From the NCBI RefSeq assembly GCF_020567425.1, contig NZ_JAJCVJ010000002.1, positions 661,068 through 725,067 on the forward strand: a stretch of 64,000 bases of DNA, read 5' to 3'. This document shows positions 33,569 through 43,697 of the stretch, piece after piece. The position numbers and the translations under genes were made by a program. The DNA comes from Salinirubrum litoreum (GTDB taxonomy: Archaea > Halobacteriota > Halobacteria > Halobacteriales > Haloferacaceae). The notes beneath the pieces are model-generated. The model did no database searches, had not been told where the DNA came from, and saw nothing but the letters and a program-made list of their open reading frames with translations. Positions within the stretch are counted from its first letter, which is position 1, and the number at the start of each line of letters is the position of its first letter.

Positions 33569-36500
33569 TCACTGCTCCCGGCGAAGTGCCAGCACCGCGA
33601 GCGCCAACAGGGCGAGGATCGGCACCAGTACGCCGAATCCGGGCGTCGTGGTCTGCGTCGACCCGGGCGTCCCGGTCGGCGTGGCCGAGGCGGTCGCCGT
33701 CCCGCCGCCGTTTCCACCGGCGGTCGTCGTGCCGCCGGCAGTCGGCGTCCCGGTCGCGGTGGTCGTCCCGCCGACCGGGTCGACCGTCACCGTGATCGTG
33801 TCGCCGTTCAGCGCCAGTTCGTAGGTGCCCGGCGTCGTGATCGTGGTGGTGTAGCCGACGACCCGACTGCTGTTGCGCGGCAGGAAGTAGTCGGTCCCGC
33901 CGATCTCGGTCCCGTCGAGCGTCAGCGACACGTCGACAGTGCCGCCGCCGTCGCCCGCGTTGGTCAGCGTCCCGGTGACCGTCACCGTCTCGCCGACGAC
34001 GAACGTCGCGCCGTCTGCCGGACTGTCGAGACTGACGCTGATGTCCGGTGTGCCGACCGGCGTCCGGGAGCCACCGCCGCCGCCTCCGCCGCCGGGTGCT
34101 TCGGTCGGCGTCTCGGTCGGCGTGGCGGTCGGCGTCTCGGTCGGCGTGGCGGTCGGCGTCTCGGTCGGTGTTGGGCTTGGCGTCGGCGTCGGTGTTGGCG
34201 TTTCAGTTGGCGTCGGTGTCGGCGTCGGTGTCTCCGTCGGCGTCGGCGTTGGTGTCGGCGTCGGCGTTGGTGTCGGTGTCGGGGTCGGCGTTGGTGTCGG
34301 TGTCGGCGTTGGTGTCGGCGTCGGCGTCGGCGTTGGTGTCGGTGTCGGTGTCGGCGTTGGCGTTGGCGTCGGCGTCGTCCCGTCCGTCTGGCCGAAGACG
34401 GCGAGGATGCCGCCGGCGCTGACGTTCGCCGTCACCGTGTTCGCCGACGTGTCGACCGCGTTGTTCTCCGGCACCTGCACCCACGCGCTCCCGGTGTCGC
34501 GGTACACCCGGAGCGTCGACTCGTCCAGGCCGGTCGCGTCGGCGTCCTCGTAGAACACCGTCAGGTTCAGCCGCGCTGTCTCGTCGAACGACCGGTTGAC
34601 CGGCGACACGTTGATCGCGGGACCGAGCGAACCCTGTCCGCTCGGCGGGGCGCGCGTCGCAACAGAGGAGTTGACGAGGACGTTCCGCGCGGTGAACGAG
34701 ACGGTCTCGTTCGCCAAGTTGAGCCGATCCACGTCGTTGTTCGCCGCGTCGAACTCGGTCAGGAAGTCCGCCAGCGTCGCGTTCTCGACGGTGACGTTCG
34801 TCAGGGTGTTGTCCCGCGTGTCCTGCAGGAGGTAGACACCGTAGCCGAGCGTGTCCCGGATCACGGTGTCCCGGATCTCGTTGCCGGCGACGCCTTCCAT
34901 CTCGATCCCGCTGCCGGGGGTGAAACTGTCCACGCCCGAGCGTTCGATCGTCGTGTTCACGACGAGGGTGTCGTACGGCGTGTCACCGGAGTTCGACCGG
35001 AAGGCGATCCCGGTCCGGTTCGCGTCCCGGATCGTGTTGTTCGCGAGGACGTTCCCGTTCGAGTCGTAGGTGCCCGCGCTCCGGAGGATGTCGACCGTCA
35101 GGCCGGTCTCCGCGTTCTCGATCACGTTGTCCGCGACGGTCGTGTTCGTCGCGGGCGCGAGGACGATCCCGCCGCCGTCCAGTCGGTTGTTCCGAACCGT
35201 CGCGTTCGCGGTCCGGTCGATCCTGATCCCCTCGTCGCCCGCCGCGACGATGTCGTTGGCCGCCACGGTGACGTTCGAGTCGAGGCGACTGCCGGCCGTC
35301 ACGTCGACGGCGGTCGTGTCGGTTCGGAGGAACGTGTTCCGGACGATCCGGAGGTCCCGGCTGAACTGTGCCACGTCCACACCGCGCGTGTCGTCTGCGA
35401 ACTGGTTGTCCGCGATCACGGTCCCGTTCGCTTGCGCGTTCAGCACGCCCGCGCCGTTCGCGGTACTCGCCGTGAGGGTGCTGTCTCTGATCTCTACGTC
35501 GTCTGTGAGTCTGATCTCGACGTTGTGTTCCGCGCCGGTCAGGGCCGCCCCGGAGACGGTCCCCCGGTTCGCGCCGTACCAGAAGCCGACGCCACTGCCC
35601 CGTGTCTGGACGCCGGAGACCGACACGCCGTCGATCACTGCATCGACGCTGTTGCCGACGAAGACGCCGATCCCCGCGCCGATCCCTTCGGCGACCTCGA
35701 CCGAGGAGACCGTCACGTTCCGGATCGTCGCGCGGTCGGAGCCGACGGTGACGCCGACACCGCGGCCGACGCCGGTGGCAGTCACGTCTTCGACCACCGC
35801 GTCGGTCGTCCCGGCCAGCAGGACCCCGTGGCTCCCGTTCGCCGGCGAGACGCCCCGGACTTCGACGTTCGAACTCGCCACGTAGGCGACGAACGCCGGA
35901 TCGTCGACTGCCGTCACACTCGTCCCGGTCTCGTTGGTCCGGTAGACGATCGGGCGGCCGTCGATCGTGTTCGAGGTGTCGATGTCGTGGAGGTAGTGGC
36001 GCACGTCGGTTCTGTCCGCCGAGTTGCTCCCGAAGTCACTCGTTCCACGAGCGGGCGTGATGTCGAACCGACCGGGGTAGCCGATCTCGCGCAGGGCCAG
36101 CCCCTGACTCGTGTTCGTCATCGTGTTGTCCCGCATCGTCGTGTGCCGGACCGACGCGAGCAGAACGCCCGCGTTCGACGTGTCCCGCACCGTGTTGTCG
36201 GTCAGGGTCGTCCCCTTCACGTAGTCCCAGTCGGCCGGGACGCCGTTCGACTCGTCGGTCCAGAGGTAGATGCCGAAGGTCCCGCGCTGGACCGTGTTGT
36301 TCGAGAAGGCGTTGCCGACCGACGGCCCCGTACTCGACAACAGGAGGATGCCGTACAACTCGGTGTCCTGTACCACGTTGTCGGCGACGACCACGTCGGT
36401 CGCGGTGACGAGATACAGCCCGTTGTCGCTGTCCGTCACGCGGTTCCGGAGAATCTGCGTCCCGTCGAGATCGAACGCCGTGAGCGCGGTCGCCTCACTC

Positions 36501-38683
36501 CCGGTGATCTCGTTGTCTGCGACGATGCCGCCCACCAGCGAGTCGAGCGTGACCGACTCGGCCGTGCTGTCGCGGAGTTCCATGCCCGAGAAGGTGGTGA
36601 CGCCGACTCCCGGTCGCAGGGTGATGCTCGATCCGGCCGCGTCCACGCGCTGGACGACCGTATCCTGGCCGCCGACGTCCAGTCCGGTCGGGTTCGTCCG
36701 CACCGTGTTGTCGGTGATCGTCGCGTTGCTCGCGTCGCTGGCGATGCCGGTCTGGCCGTTGCCGAACGCCGAGAGACCGGTGAGGCTCGCGTCGTCGGTG
36801 TTCCTGCCGACGAACAGTCCGATTCCGTCGTTCTGCGCGAAGACGCTGTCCCGCACGGTGAGGTTCACGGCGGGGTCCGCGCCGCCGATCTGGACGCCGT
36901 TCGCGCTGAAGGCCGCGCCGTTCGCCGTCGCGCGCACGTCGGCGACGAGACTGTCCGACGAGTCGTCGATCCAGAGACCGTACTGCCCGTTGTTGCGGGC
37001 GACCGTCTCGGTGATCGCCACCGAGTCGGTGCCGTCGGTGTAGACCCCGCGCAGGTCGTTGTCGACGAACTCGCTCCGTGCGACCGTCAGGTCGGCCCCG
37101 CCGACCGTCTCGACTGCGGTCCGCCAGTCGGTCGCCGAGAGGCTCCGGACCGTGACGTTGGTGACGCCGGTGCCGTCGTCCACGAGAATGGCGGTCCCCG
37201 ACCCGGTGCCGTCGAGTCGGCGACCCGCGCCGTCGATCACCACGTCGTCGGACTCGACGGTGACGAAGGGAGTCGCCGACACGTCGGCGAAACTCCGATT
37301 CAGGTAGTAGTAGCCCGGCGAGGTGATGACCGTCTGACCGTCGATGGGCGTCCCGCGCTCGGCGAAGGTGGTGCCGGTCGAGAGCGCGCCCGCGTCGGCG
37401 TTGTCGGTCGCCAGTCGGTTCGGCGCGTCCACGAGTCCGTCGCCGTCGTCGTCGGCGAACAGTTGGCTGTAGCCGGTGCCGGCCGGGGTGAGCCACGCGT
37501 TCCCCGAGATGGTGCCGCCGCCGAGGACGTTCGTCCCGGCGGCGGGGGTGACGTTCCAGTCGTTCGCGCCCGGCGTCCCCTCGAAGGCGACGTTGACGCC
37601 GTTCTCGAACCGGTTGTCGTAGACGGTGTGGCCCTCGGTGCCGTCGCCCATCCCGATGCCGTACTCGGTGTTGTCGCGCACGACGTTCGTCCGGATCGTG
37701 TTCACGTCCGCGAACCGCCGGACGAAGACGCCGATCCGGGCGTCGCTGATCGTGTTGCTCTCGATCAGGCTGTCGTCGCTGTTGACGACGAGGCCGTCGT
37801 CCGCGCCCGAGAGCGTGTTCTCGGCGGCCGTCACGCGCTCGCCGTCGAGCCAGAGGTTGAACTCGCCGTTGTCGGTCAGCGTGTTGGTCCGGACCTGCGC
37901 GTCGTCTGCGTTGCTGAGGAACAGCCCGCGACCGTTGGTCGAGACGGAGTTGTCCTCGACCGTCAGCCCCGCTCCGGAGAGACGCATCGCGTCCCCACCG
38001 ACGAGTGCGTTCCCGGTGACGGTGTTCGCAGAGACGGTGACGTTCGCCCCGCCCGCGTTCACGCTGAAGCCGTCACGAGCGTTGTCCGTCGCGGTACTCC
38101 CGGTGACGACCGTGTTCGAGACGGACGCCAGCGAGAGGCCCTGGTCGCCGTCGCGGGCGGTGACGTTCCTGACGACGAAGCCGTCGGTGCCGGAGGCGCG
38201 GAGCCCGTCTTCGTTCCCGACGAACAGACTGTCTTCGACGACGACGCCGGTGGCACTCCCGACGAGTACACCCCGCCGCCAGTCGCCGCGCACGTCGAGG
38301 TTCCGGAGCGTGACGTTCGTCAGGCCGTCGGTGACTGCCACACCGGCATCGAACACCGACGCGCCGCCGGTGTCGATAGCGTGGAAGCCCCCGTCGAAGA
38401 CCACGTCACTGCTCGTGATCTCGATACAGGGGCCGCTCGCGGTCGTGATCGGCCCGCTAAGTTCGTAGACGCCCGGTTGGTCGACGACGGTACACCCGGT
38501 GATCGTGGTGGTCGCCGCAGGTGTCACGCCGTCGTTGCCGGCGGTCTGGAAGGCCGGGATCGCGACGACGCTCGGGGCGACGACGCTCAGGACGACGAGT
38601 GCGGTCACGAGAACCACGCTCAGTCGCCTCCCGGTCGAATGGGTCCGGCGCCGTCTCCGCGACGGCGAACTCGCTCGTGTCAT
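33569..38683 (-). CDS. Giant surface protein: signal peptide, beta-helix repeats, Thr-Pro stalk, PGF-CTERM
   Basis: 1704 residues. A basic N-region and signal helix ([20 protein letters not shown]) are followed by about 1280 residues of NosD/pectate-lyase-like beta-helix coils, seen as short repeats of N-x-V-x-x-N-x-x-G or D-N-T-V. A beta-sandwich bit (about 1330-1410), a Thr-Pro/Glu stalk of about 90 residues, a poly-Gly joint and another Ig-like domain ([20 protein letters not shown]) follow. The end [20 protein letters not shown] plus LALRREQ is the PGF-CTERM signal, which archaeosortase A exchanges for a lipid. Likely extracellular adhesin or glycan-binding/cleaving protein. Divergent from an HTH regulator. 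Confidence 0.9.
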   Translation of the reverse strand: MTRASSPSRRRRRTHSTGRRLSVVLVTALVVLSVVAPSVVAIPAFQTAGNDGVTPAATTTITGCTVVDQPGVYELSGPITTASGPCIEITSSDVVFDGGFHAIDTGGASVFDAGVAVTDGLTNVTLRNLDVRGDWRRGVLVGSATGVVVEDSLFVGNEDGLRASGTDGFVVRNVTARDGDQGLSLASVSNTVVTGSTATDNARDGFSVNAGGANVTVSANTVTGNALVGGDAMRLSGAGLTVEDNSVSTNGRGLFLSNADDAQVRTNTLTDNGEFNLWLDGERVTAAENTLSGADDGLVVNSDDSLIESNTISDARIGVFVRRFADVNTIRTNVVRDNTEYGIGMGDGTEGHTVYDNRFENGVNVAFEGTPGANDWNVTPAAGTNVLGGGTISGNAWLTPAGTGYSQLFADDDGDGLVDAPNRLATDNADAGALSTGTTFAERGTPIDGQTVITSPGYYYLNRSFADVSATPFVTVESDDVVIDGAGRRLDGTGSGTAILVDDGTGVTNVTVRSLSATDWRTAVETVGGADLTVARSEFVDNDLRGVYTDGTDSVAITETVARNNGQYGLWIDDSSDSLVADVRATANGAAFSANGVQIGGADPAVNLTVRDSVFAQNDGIGLFVGRNTDDASLTGLSAFGNGQTGIASDASNATITDNTVRTNPTGLDVGGQDTVVQRVDAAGSSITLRPGVGVTTFSGMELRDSTAESVTLDSLVGGIVADNEITGSEATALTAFDLDGTQILRNRVTDSDNGLYLVTATDVVVADNVVQDTELYGILLLSSTGPSVGNAFSNNTVQRGTFGIYLWTDESNGVPADWDYVKGTTLTDNTVRDTSNAGVLLASVRHTTMRDNTMTNTSQGLALREIGYPGRFDITPARGTSDFGSNSADRTDVRHYLHDIDTSNTIDGRPIVYRTNETGTSVTAVDDPAFVAYVASSNVEVRGVSPANGSHGVLLAGTTDAVVEDVTATGVGRGVGVTVGSDRATIRNVTVSSVEVAEGIGAGIGVFVGNSVDAVIDGVSVSGVQTRGSGVGFWYGANRGTVSGAALTGAEHNVEIRLTDDVEIRDSTLTASTANGAGVLNAQANGTVIADNQFADDTRGVDVAQFSRDLRIVRNTFLRTDTTAVDVTAGSRLDSNVTVAANDIVAAGDEGIRIDRTANATVRNNRLDGGGIVLAPATNTTVADNVIENAETGLTVDILRSAGTYDSNGNVLANNTIRDANRTGIAFRSNSGDTPYDTLVVNTTIERSGVDSFTPGSGIEMEGVAGNEIRDTVIRDTLGYGVYLLQDTRDNTLTNVTVENATLADFLTEFDAANNDVDRLNLANETVSFTARNVLVNSSVATRAPPSGQGSLGPAINVSPVNRSFDETARLNLTVFYEDADATGLDESTLRVYRDTGSAWVQVPENNAVDTSANTVTANVSAGGILAVFGQTDGTTPTPTPTPTPTPTPTPTPTPTPTPTPTPTPTPTPTPTPTPTPTPTPTETPTPTPTPTETPTPTPTPSPTPTETPTATPTETPTATPTETPTEAPGGGGGGGGSRTPVGTPDISVSLDSPADGATFVVGETVTVTGTLTNAGDGGGTVDVSLTLDGTEIGGTDYFLPRNSSRVVGYTTTITTPGTYELALNGDTITVTVDPVGGTTTATGTPTAGGTTTAGGNGGGTATASATPTGTPGSTQTTTPGFGVLVPILALLALAVLALRREQ
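34100..34376 (-). repeat. Hexanucleotide tract coding the Thr-Pro stalk
   Basis: About 270 bases of near-perfect six-base repeats (ACNCCN on the coding strand), giving alternating Thr-Pro with a Glu- and Ala-spaced border. The third positions vary, but runs of identical units are long enough for slippage, which would change stalk length without breaking the frame. A shorter relative occurs in 46889-48391. Confidence 0.85.
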
Positions 38684-38817
38684 TGCAGCTACTGTCGCGG
38701 GTGCCGGGTTATACCTACGTAGCGTGACGAGTTCCAGTCGGCGGGACGTGGTCCACTTTCTGGAACGGTGTGCAACGGCAGTAACACTTTTACAGGCAGG
38801 TCCGTTCTCTCAGTGCG
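38684..38817. promoter_or_regulatory. Divergent promoter region of the giant surface protein and HTH regulator
   Basis: 134 bases. For the minus gene, GTATAACCC (read on the minus strand, about 38708-38716) lies about 28 bases before its ATG. For the plus gene, CACTTTTACAGG (about 38785-38796) lies about 26 bases before ATG 38818. Both are at ideal archaeal TATA distance, and the space between them could hold one operator for the regulator. Confidence 0.55.
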
Positions 38818-39678
38818 ATGGTGGGCGAAGGGAGTGATCGGCCGAAGTTGCCGCTGTCGGCGCTGAAACGGGCCGAGTCGCTGTCGGCACTGCGGGACGG
38901 GCCACTGGCACGCCACGAGTTACAAGACCGGTTGGGCGTCTCCCGGACGACGGTCCACCGGATCGTCAGCGCACTCGAAGACGACGGTCTGCTCGTCAGA
39001 GACGACGACGGTTACGAACTGACCGGCTTCGGTCACACGACCGCCCGCGCCGTAGACGAGTACCGCGAGACGATCACGGCCGCCGAACGACTCCAACCAC
39101 TGCTCGACTGTCTGCCGACGACCTTCGACGTGCCGGTGCGCGCCTTTTCGGACGCCCGACTGACGACCCAACAACCCGGCAACCCCTACGCCCCGGTGGA
39201 GCGATTCGTCGGCTGTCTCCGGGAGAGTGGCTCGCTCCGGGGGATCGACACGACCTCGATCGCGCCGATCTACGTGGACGCGATCCGCGCGGAGATTCTC
39301 GCGGGGATGACGACCGACGTGGTGTACCTCCCGTCGGTGGTCACGAGCATCGTGGAGGCGTACCCCGACGACGTGGCGCGGGCGGTCGAGAGCGGCGAAC
39401 TGACGCTCCGGACCCACGACGACCTCCCGTGTGGGCTGGCGATCTTCGACGACCGGGTGGCACTCGGCGGCTACGACCCCGAGACGGGGATGCTCCGCGC
39501 CTTCGCCGACACCGACGACCCCGAGGCGCGGGCGTGGGCACTCGACGTGTACGACGACTACGTGTCGGCGGGGACGGTGTTCTACGGCCCGAACGACACG
39601 GAGCCAGGTCTCGTGTCCATCGAGGCCGACGGTGGGGAGTCTACCAGCGACGAGTCGGCGTCGGCCGACGAGTCGTGA
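38818..39678 (+). CDS. Winged-helix transcription regulator, FilR1/DUF1724-like
   Basis: 286 residues. The N-terminal winged helix (about 15-75) has LPLSALKRAESLSALRDGPL and RLGVSRTTVHRIVSALEDDG as recognition helix. The C-terminal domain (about 120-265) resembles the methanogenesis regulator FilR1 middle domain and allied sensors: APVERFVGCLRESGSLRGID, YLPSVVTSIVEAYPDDV, LPCGLAIFDDRVALGGYD. It ends in an acidic Ser/Asp tail. The gene is divergent from the 1704-residue surface protein, from which it is separated by 134 bases, so control of that gene or of itself is the natural guess. Confidence 0.87.
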   Translation: MVGEGSDRPKLPLSALKRAESLSALRDGPLARHELQDRLGVSRTTVHRIVSALEDDGLLVRDDDGYELTGFGHTTARAVDEYRETITAAERLQPLLDCLPTTFDVPVRAFSDARLTTQQPGNPYAPVERFVGCLRESGSLRGIDTTSIAPIYVDAIRAEILAGMTTDVVYLPSVVTSIVEAYPDDVARAVESGELTLRTHDDLPCGLAIFDDRVALGGYDPETGMLRAFADTDDPEARAWALDVYDDYVSAGTVFYGPNDTEPGLVSIEADGGESTSDESASADES

Positions 39679-39792
39679 GTGGTGGCGAGCGGCGAGTCGT
39701 GAGTGGTGGCGACCGACTCGGGTCGCCTCGCCGGTCAGCGAGACACGCCCGGATACGAAACGTTGAAACGCGCCACGACAGAAGTCGTCGGC

Positions 39793-40077
39793 ATGGAACT
39801 GCGGGTCATCGAGAAGACCGACGAGGAACTCCGGATCGAGATCGCGGGCGAGGACCACACCTTCATGAACGTGCTGAAGGGGACCCTGCTGGAGACCGAG
39901 GGCGTCGTCGCGGCGACCTACGACCTGAACCCCGAGCAGTCCGGTGGCCAGACCGAACCGATCCTGTCGATCAAGACCGAGTCGGGCTACGACCCACTCG
40001 ACGTGCTGGCCGACGCCGCCGGCAACATCCGCGAGACGACCGACGCCTTCCGCGAGGCGTTCGACGCCGCCGCGTGA
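39793..40077 (+). CDS. rpoL: DNA-directed RNA polymerase subunit L
   Basis: 94 residues matching archaeal RpoL (Rpb11-like, alpha-type assembly platform with subunit D). The start [20 protein letters not shown] leads to [19 protein letters not shown] with the family's H-T-x-x-N-x-L-K-x-x-L motif, then [20 protein letters not shown]. The C-terminal helix [20 protein letters not shown] is as expected. ATG 39793 is used because upstream codons do not match. Single gene with a nearby zinc-ribbon neighbour that is convergent. Confidence 0.96.
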   Translation: MELRVIEKTDEELRIEIAGEDHTFMNVLKGTLLETEGVVAATYDLNPEQSGGQTEPILSIKTESGYDPLDVLADAAGNIRETTDAFREAFDAAA

Positions 40078-40122
40078 CGCGACACGCCTGAGGCCGCGCG
40101 ACCGCTCGACCGCGACCCCGCG

Positions 40123-40257
40123 TCAGGCCGAACCGAGAATCGCATCGCAGTTCGGACAGACCAGAAATTCTCCGTCGACGTCGTGTTCGCCGGACACCGC
40201 CGAGTAGGTGAACCTGTCCAGTCGCTCGGTGTGATCGCAGTGTGGACAGCGTGGCAT
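40123..40257 (-). CDS. 44-residue zinc-ribbon microprotein
   Basis: MPRCPHCDHTERLDRFTYSA opens the protein and LVCPNCDAILGSA ends it, so CxxC pairs at residues 4/7 and about 34/37 will bind one zinc. The middle is acidic (VSGEHDVDGEF). Many haloarchaea have such small zinc-ribbon proteins; recent work on Haloferax volcanii finds them important in biofilm and stress, but this one is not individually identified. It ends 45 bases beyond the rpoL stop on the opposite strand, and its start is 45 bases from the hisF stop. Confidence 0.8.
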   Translation of the reverse strand: MPRCPHCDHTERLDRFTYSAVSGEHDVDGEFLVCPNCDAILGSA

Positions 40258-40301
40258 ACCGGCGAGTACGCGCTCGACGGCCAAAACGTCACCTCGCGAG
40301 A

Positions 40302-41114
40302 TCAGAGTCGCACCGGCACGCCGCGTTCGTCGAGGTACTGCTTCACGTCCTGGATCGAGTACTCGTCGAAGTGGAAGATAGAGGCCGCGAGCCCGGCGTC
40401 GGCACCGGCCTCGGTGAACACCTCGTACATGTCCTCGGGACCGCCACACCCCGAGGAGGCGATGACCGGCGTCGAGACGTTGTCACAGACCGCCGAAGTG
40501 AGGGGAATGTCGTAGCCGTCTTTCGTCCCGTCGGCGTCGATGGAGTTGACGAACAGTTCGCCCGCCCCACGGGACTCGGCCTCGCGTGCCCACTCGACTA
40601 CGTCGATGTCGGTCCCCTCCCGGCCACCCTTGATCGTACACTCGAACCAGCAGGACTCGCCGTCGACCTCGGCGTAGAACTCGCCCTGCTCGTCGTAGCG
40701 CCGGCGGGCGTCGACCGAGATGACGATACACTGCGAGCCGAAGGCCCGCGCGCCCTCGTTCACGAGGTCGGGGTTCTGGAGCGCGGCGGTGTTGATCGAC
40801 ACCTTGTCTGCGCCCGCCCGCAGGGTCTCCTTGATGTCCTCGCGGGTCCGGATGCCCCCGCCGACGGTCAGGGGGATGAACACCTCGTCCGCGACGCGGG
40901 AGACGGTGTCGAGCATCGTCGCTCGGCCCTCCGCGGAGGCGGTGATGTCGAGGAAGACGAACTCGTCTGCGCCGGCCTCGTTGTACGCCTTCGCCATCTC
41001 GACCGGGTCGCCGGTGTACTTTAGGTCCTCGAAGTTGACACCGGTGTAGACGGCCGGATTCCCGTCCTCGTCTAAGTCCACGTCGATACAGGGGATGATG
41101 CGCTTCGTGAGCAT
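40302..41114 (-). CDS. hisF: Imidazole glycerol phosphate synthase cyclase subunit
   Basis: 270-residue (beta/alpha)8 barrel that uses ammonia from HisH to close the imidazole ring. The catalytic Asp11 is in [12 protein letters not shown]; the second Asp lies in the strand [14 protein letters not shown]. Phosphate loops [12 protein letters not shown] and [16 protein letters not shown] are present. An acidic insert GKFY-type loop is reduced. HisH is not in this window; hisE is 18 kb away. Single gene with IS-like and repeat remnants upstream. Confidence 0.97.
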   Translation of the reverse strand: MLTKRIIPCIDVDLDEDGNPAVYTGVNFEDLKYTGDPVEMAKAYNEAGADEFVFLDITASAEGRATMLDTVSRVADEVFIPLTVGGGIRTREDIKETLRAGADKVSINTAALQNPDLVNEGARAFGSQCIVISVDARRRYDEQGEFYAEVDGESCWFECTIKGGREGTDIDVVEWAREAESRGAGELFVNSIDADGTKDGYDIPLTSAVCDNVSTPVIASSGCGGPEDMYEVFTEAGADAGLAASIFHFDEYSIQDVKQYLDERGVPVRL

Positions 41115-41167
41115 TCGCTACCGGGTGCTTCGCCGGGTGTGGGTTTCACGGTTTCGTCTGTCAGTCA

Positions 41168-41187
41168 CCCACGACTGAAGTCGTGGG
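41168..41187. mobile_element. Terminal hairpin of an IS200/IS605-like element, remnant
   Basis: CCCACGACTGAAGTCGTGGG forms an 8-bp stem with a TGAA loop, followed by CTTCCTCC. Haloarchaeal IS200/IS605 (TnpB-type) elements carry very similar palindromes at one end. No transposase or second end is found in this window, so it is a solo end or coincidental palindrome. Confidence 0.5.
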
Positions 41188-41207
41188 CTTCCTCCTTGCA
41201 TCTCTGT

Positions 41208-41330
41208 GAGTCGGTTCTCGCTGTCGCGGTGCGGGTGCGGTTCCTCGCGCTACGACGCGTCGCGGTCGCGGTGCTGGTTGCAGTCGCTGTGCAGTCGCGG
41301 TTACAGTCGCCGTGCTCTGGCGGTCGCTAC
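41208..41330 (+). repeat. Degenerate GC-rich dispersed repeat, copy 3
   Basis: Begins with GAGTCGGTTCTCGCTGTCGC, identical over 20 bases to 6848-6867 inside the structured repeat, then GTGCGGTTCCTCGCGCTACG and several TCGCGGT/GCAGTCGC blocks as in 7081-7285. It thus links the two repeat families. Confidence 0.55.
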
Positions 41331-41443
41331 GCACTGTCGAGTTCAGAAATCAGCAATTCGGAGACCACCGATCGGCATCACGACAACAGCGAGAACCACG
41401 CACGACCACACTCCCGAAGCGTCCAGCGCCCGGTACCGCCTGT

Positions 41444-42616
41444 TCAGGACGCTCGCCGGGCCAGCAGGCCAGCGCCAAGCATCGACACCAGCGCCACGAG
41501 GACCCCGAAGCCGGGGACACTCGTCGTCGTCGCTGGCGTGTCGTCCACCGCCTGTGTCGTCGTGCCGGGTGTCGCGGTCGGGGTCGGACTCGCGGTCGGT
41601 GTCGCAGTCGGCGTCGCGGTCGCGTTCGCCTGCGCGTACGCCTCCGGATGGAGCGCCTTCGCCAGCGCCCGAACCGGCTGGATCACACGCGGGGCTGGCT
41701 GGCTGAGGTAGTTCCCGTTCAAGACGAGGACGTTCCCCTCCTGCACTGCGGTCGTGCTGTTGTAGGCGTCGTTCTGTGGCACCTGCGGGCCGTCGCTGTT
41801 CAGGACGATCCACTCGGGGTCCTGCGCGACGACCGTCTCCGGACTGATCTGCTTGTAGCCCGTGATGTTCGCCTCGCTGGCGACGTTCGTCCCACCCGCC
41901 GTGGTGATGATCTCGTCCACGAACGTCCCTTCGCCTGCCGTGAAGCCGAAGAACGTGTAGAGCACGCGCGGGCGGTCCTCGCCCTCGGTCGCCGCTGCGA
42001 CCGTCGCCAGTTCCGACTCCATCCGGTCGGCGGTCGCGTCTGCCGACTCACAGTTGCCGGTCAGTTGGCCGTAGAGTCGCGTCTTCTCGACGACAGCGCC
42101 GAGCGTCCCGGCGAACTCGGCCTTGTAGACCGTCAGCCCCGAGTCACGGAGCGCCTGGACCGTCTCGTCGGGGACGACGTTCGGCGCGAGCACCAGATCG
42201 GGGGTCGTGCCGACGACCTTCTCCGTCGAGATGGCGGTCTGGCCCGCCCCGGAGATGTTCGTCTTCGCCTCTGCACCGTCGAGATACGCCGCGAACTGGG
42301 TGACGCCGACGACCTGCGACTCGGCCTCGATCGCCCACAGCGTCTGTGCCGCACTCGGCGACAGCGAGACGATCCGCTCCGGGCGGTCGTCGATCCGGAC
42401 CTGCGTCCCGGTCGCGTCCGTCACCGTCACCGGGAACGCACAGGTCGTCTGCTGGGTCGTCGTCACCCCGTCCAGTTCGCCCGGCGTGTCTGCACTACTC
42501 TGCACGGCTCTCGCGTCGAGATCACTCGCCGCCGGCCCCGCCGCCCCGGCGATCCCGGCCGGGACCACGCCCGCGAGGAGCACGAGGACTGCGACGACCA
42601 CTGTCGATGTTCGCAT
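41444..42616 (-). CDS. btuF: ABC transporter substrate-binding protein, BtuF-like, PGF-CTERM anchored
   Basis: 390 residues. A signal peptide (VVVAVLVLLAGVVPAGIAGA) is followed by a class III binding protein with RIVSLSPSAAQTLWAIEAES and the long linker-helix architecture. TPTATPTASPTPTATPG makes a short stalk, and TTSVPGFGVLVALVSMLGAG with LLARRAS is the PGF-CTERM. No lipobox cysteine is present, so a lipid anchor is added by archaeosortase. It is divergent from btuC-btuD by 61 bases. The family can also bind iron siderophores, but haloarchaeal orthologues are tied to cobalamin salvage. Its stop is near repeats. Confidence 0.87.
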   Translation of the reverse strand: MRTSTVVVAVLVLLAGVVPAGIAGAAGPAASDLDARAVQSSADTPGELDGVTTTQQTTCAFPVTVTDATGTQVRIDDRPERIVSLSPSAAQTLWAIEAESQVVGVTQFAAYLDGAEAKTNISGAGQTAISTEKVVGTTPDLVLAPNVVPDETVQALRDSGLTVYKAEFAGTLGAVVEKTRLYGQLTGNCESADATADRMESELATVAAATEGEDRPRVLYTFFGFTAGEGTFVDEIITTAGGTNVASEANITGYKQISPETVVAQDPEWIVLNSDGPQVPQNDAYNSTTAVQEGNVLVLNGNYLSQPAPRVIQPVRALAKALHPEAYAQANATATPTATPTASPTPTATPGTTTQAVDDTPATTTSVPGFGVLVALVSMLGAGLLARRAS

Positions 42617-42677
42617 CGTCAGCGACGAGTCGCTAATCCAATAAATATTTACCTAACCCAAGTAGAGTTGAGGGGAG
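42617..42677. promoter_or_regulatory. Shared bidirectional promoter of btuF and btuCD
   Basis: 61 bases with a central A+T block (AATAAATATTTACC). AAATATTT, a perfect palindrome at 42643-42650, lies 27-34 bases from each ATG, so one symmetric TATA could serve both directions. No riboswitch-sized leader fits. Cobalamin or metal control would therefore need a protein repressor binding here. Confidence 0.6.
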
Positions 42678-43697
42678 ATGCGGACCACGACGCGGGCCGG
42701 GGGCTACTCGGTCGGACTGCTCGCCCTCCTCGCAGTCGTCACCCTCGCCAGTGCCGCCCTCGGCCCGGTCGCGGTCCCGCCCGCGACGGTGGCGAAGACA
42801 CTGCTCTCGCACCTCCCTGGGCTGGCCTTCACCGTCCCCGAACCCCACCGCGTCATCGTCGCCTCGATCCGGCTCCCCCGGATCGCGCTGTCGGCGACCG
42901 TCGGTCTCGCCCTCGCCTCGGCCGGCGTCGTCATGCAGGGGTTCTTCCGCAACCCGATGGCCGACCCCTCGATCATCGGCGTCTCCTCCGGGGCCGCAGT
43001 GGGGGCGGTCGCGGCGATCGTCCTCCCGGTGTCGGTCGCCGGCGCACTCGGTATCCAGGCCGCCGCCATCGTCGGGGCGCTCGTCACGGCCTTCGGCGTC
43101 TACCTCCTCGCCACCGAGGGCGGCCGGACGCCGGTCGCCACCCTGCTTCTCGCCGGTGTCGCGGTCCAGACCTTCCTCGGGGCGGCCATCTCGGTCATGT
43201 TGCTCTACAGCGGCGAGAGCCTGCGCCGGGTCGTCTACTGGCTGATGGGGTCGCTGGCGAACGCCACCTGGTCGGAGGTGTGGCTCGCCGGTCTCGCGGT
43301 CCCGTGTGTCGTCGTCCTCGCGGTGTACGCCCGCGACCTGAACGTCCTGCTCCTGGGCGAGGAGGACGCCCACGGCCTCGGTATCGAAGTCGAACGAAGC
43401 AAGCGACTCCTCCTCGCACTCGCCTCGCTGATGACCGCCGCCGCCGTGGCTGTCGCGGGCGTGGTCGGCTTCGTCGGGCTGATCGTCCCGCACGTGATGC
43501 GCCTGCTCGTCGGCCCGGACCATCGCATCCTCCTCCCGACCAGCGCGCTGGCGGGAGCGGTCTTCCTCGTCGTCAGCGACACGGTCGCCCGGACCGCCGT
43601 GGCCGGCACGGAACTCCCGGTCGGCATCGTCACCGCCGCCGTCGGCGCGCCCTTCTTCCTCTACCTGCTCCGGAGTCGGGAGGTCCGGTCGCTGTGA
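42678..43697 (+). CDS. btuC: FecCD-family ABC permease, BtuC-like
   Basis: 339 residues with about ten membrane helices. Family marks: the first helix [40 protein letters not shown] with the typical R-x-[39 protein letters not shown] and [22 protein letters not shown], which is the ATPase-contact loop. It imports the ligand caught by the divergent binding protein. The stop overlaps the GTG start of the ATPase gene (GTGA), so the two are translationally coupled. Confidence 0.95.
   Translation: MRTTTRAGGYSVGLLALLAVVTLASAALGPVAVPPATVAKTLLSHLPGLAFTVPEPHRVIVASIRLPRIALSATVGLALASAGVVMQGFFRNPMADPSIIGVSSGAAVGAVAAIVLPVSVAGALGIQAAAIVGALVTAFGVYLLATEGGRTPVATLLLAGVAVQTFLGAAISVMLLYSGESLRRVVYWLMGSLANATWSEVWLAGLAVPCVVVLAVYARDLNVLLLGEEDAHGLGIEVERSKRLLLALASLMTAAAVAVAGVVGFVGLIVPHVMRLLVGPDHRILLPTSALAGAVFLVVSDTVARTAVAGTELPVGIVTAAVGAPFFLYLLRSREVRSL

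Larger units (their letters stand above)
41115..41443. other. 329-base gap with an IS200/IS605-type hairpin and repeats
   Basis: No gene seen. It contains the hairpin at 41168-41187 and degenerate repeat copy 3 at 41208-41330. The part next to the btuF-like gene (41335-41443) is richer in A+T, unstructured, and downstream of that gene's stop. Confidence 0.55.

Noticed and set aside
34100-34376. Possible CRISPR or satellite array
   Set aside because: It is a hexamer tract inside a coding frame producing Thr-Pro, with no spacers.
35432-38722. 1096-codon open frame on the plus strand opposite the giant surface protein
   Set aside because: It is the antisense shadow of repetitive G+C-rich coding DNA; the product is Arg/Asp/Val-rich with no domain, while the minus strand has signal peptide, beta-helix and PGF-CTERM.
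40123-40449. Longer 108-codon version of the zinc-ribbon gene
   Set aside because: The extra N-terminal part lies opposite hisF and is Arg-rich; the compact 44-residue form begins right at the zinc ribbon.
42617-42677. Cobalamin riboswitch in front of the btu genes
   Set aside because: Only 61 bases separate the two start codons, too short for a B12 aptamer in either direction.
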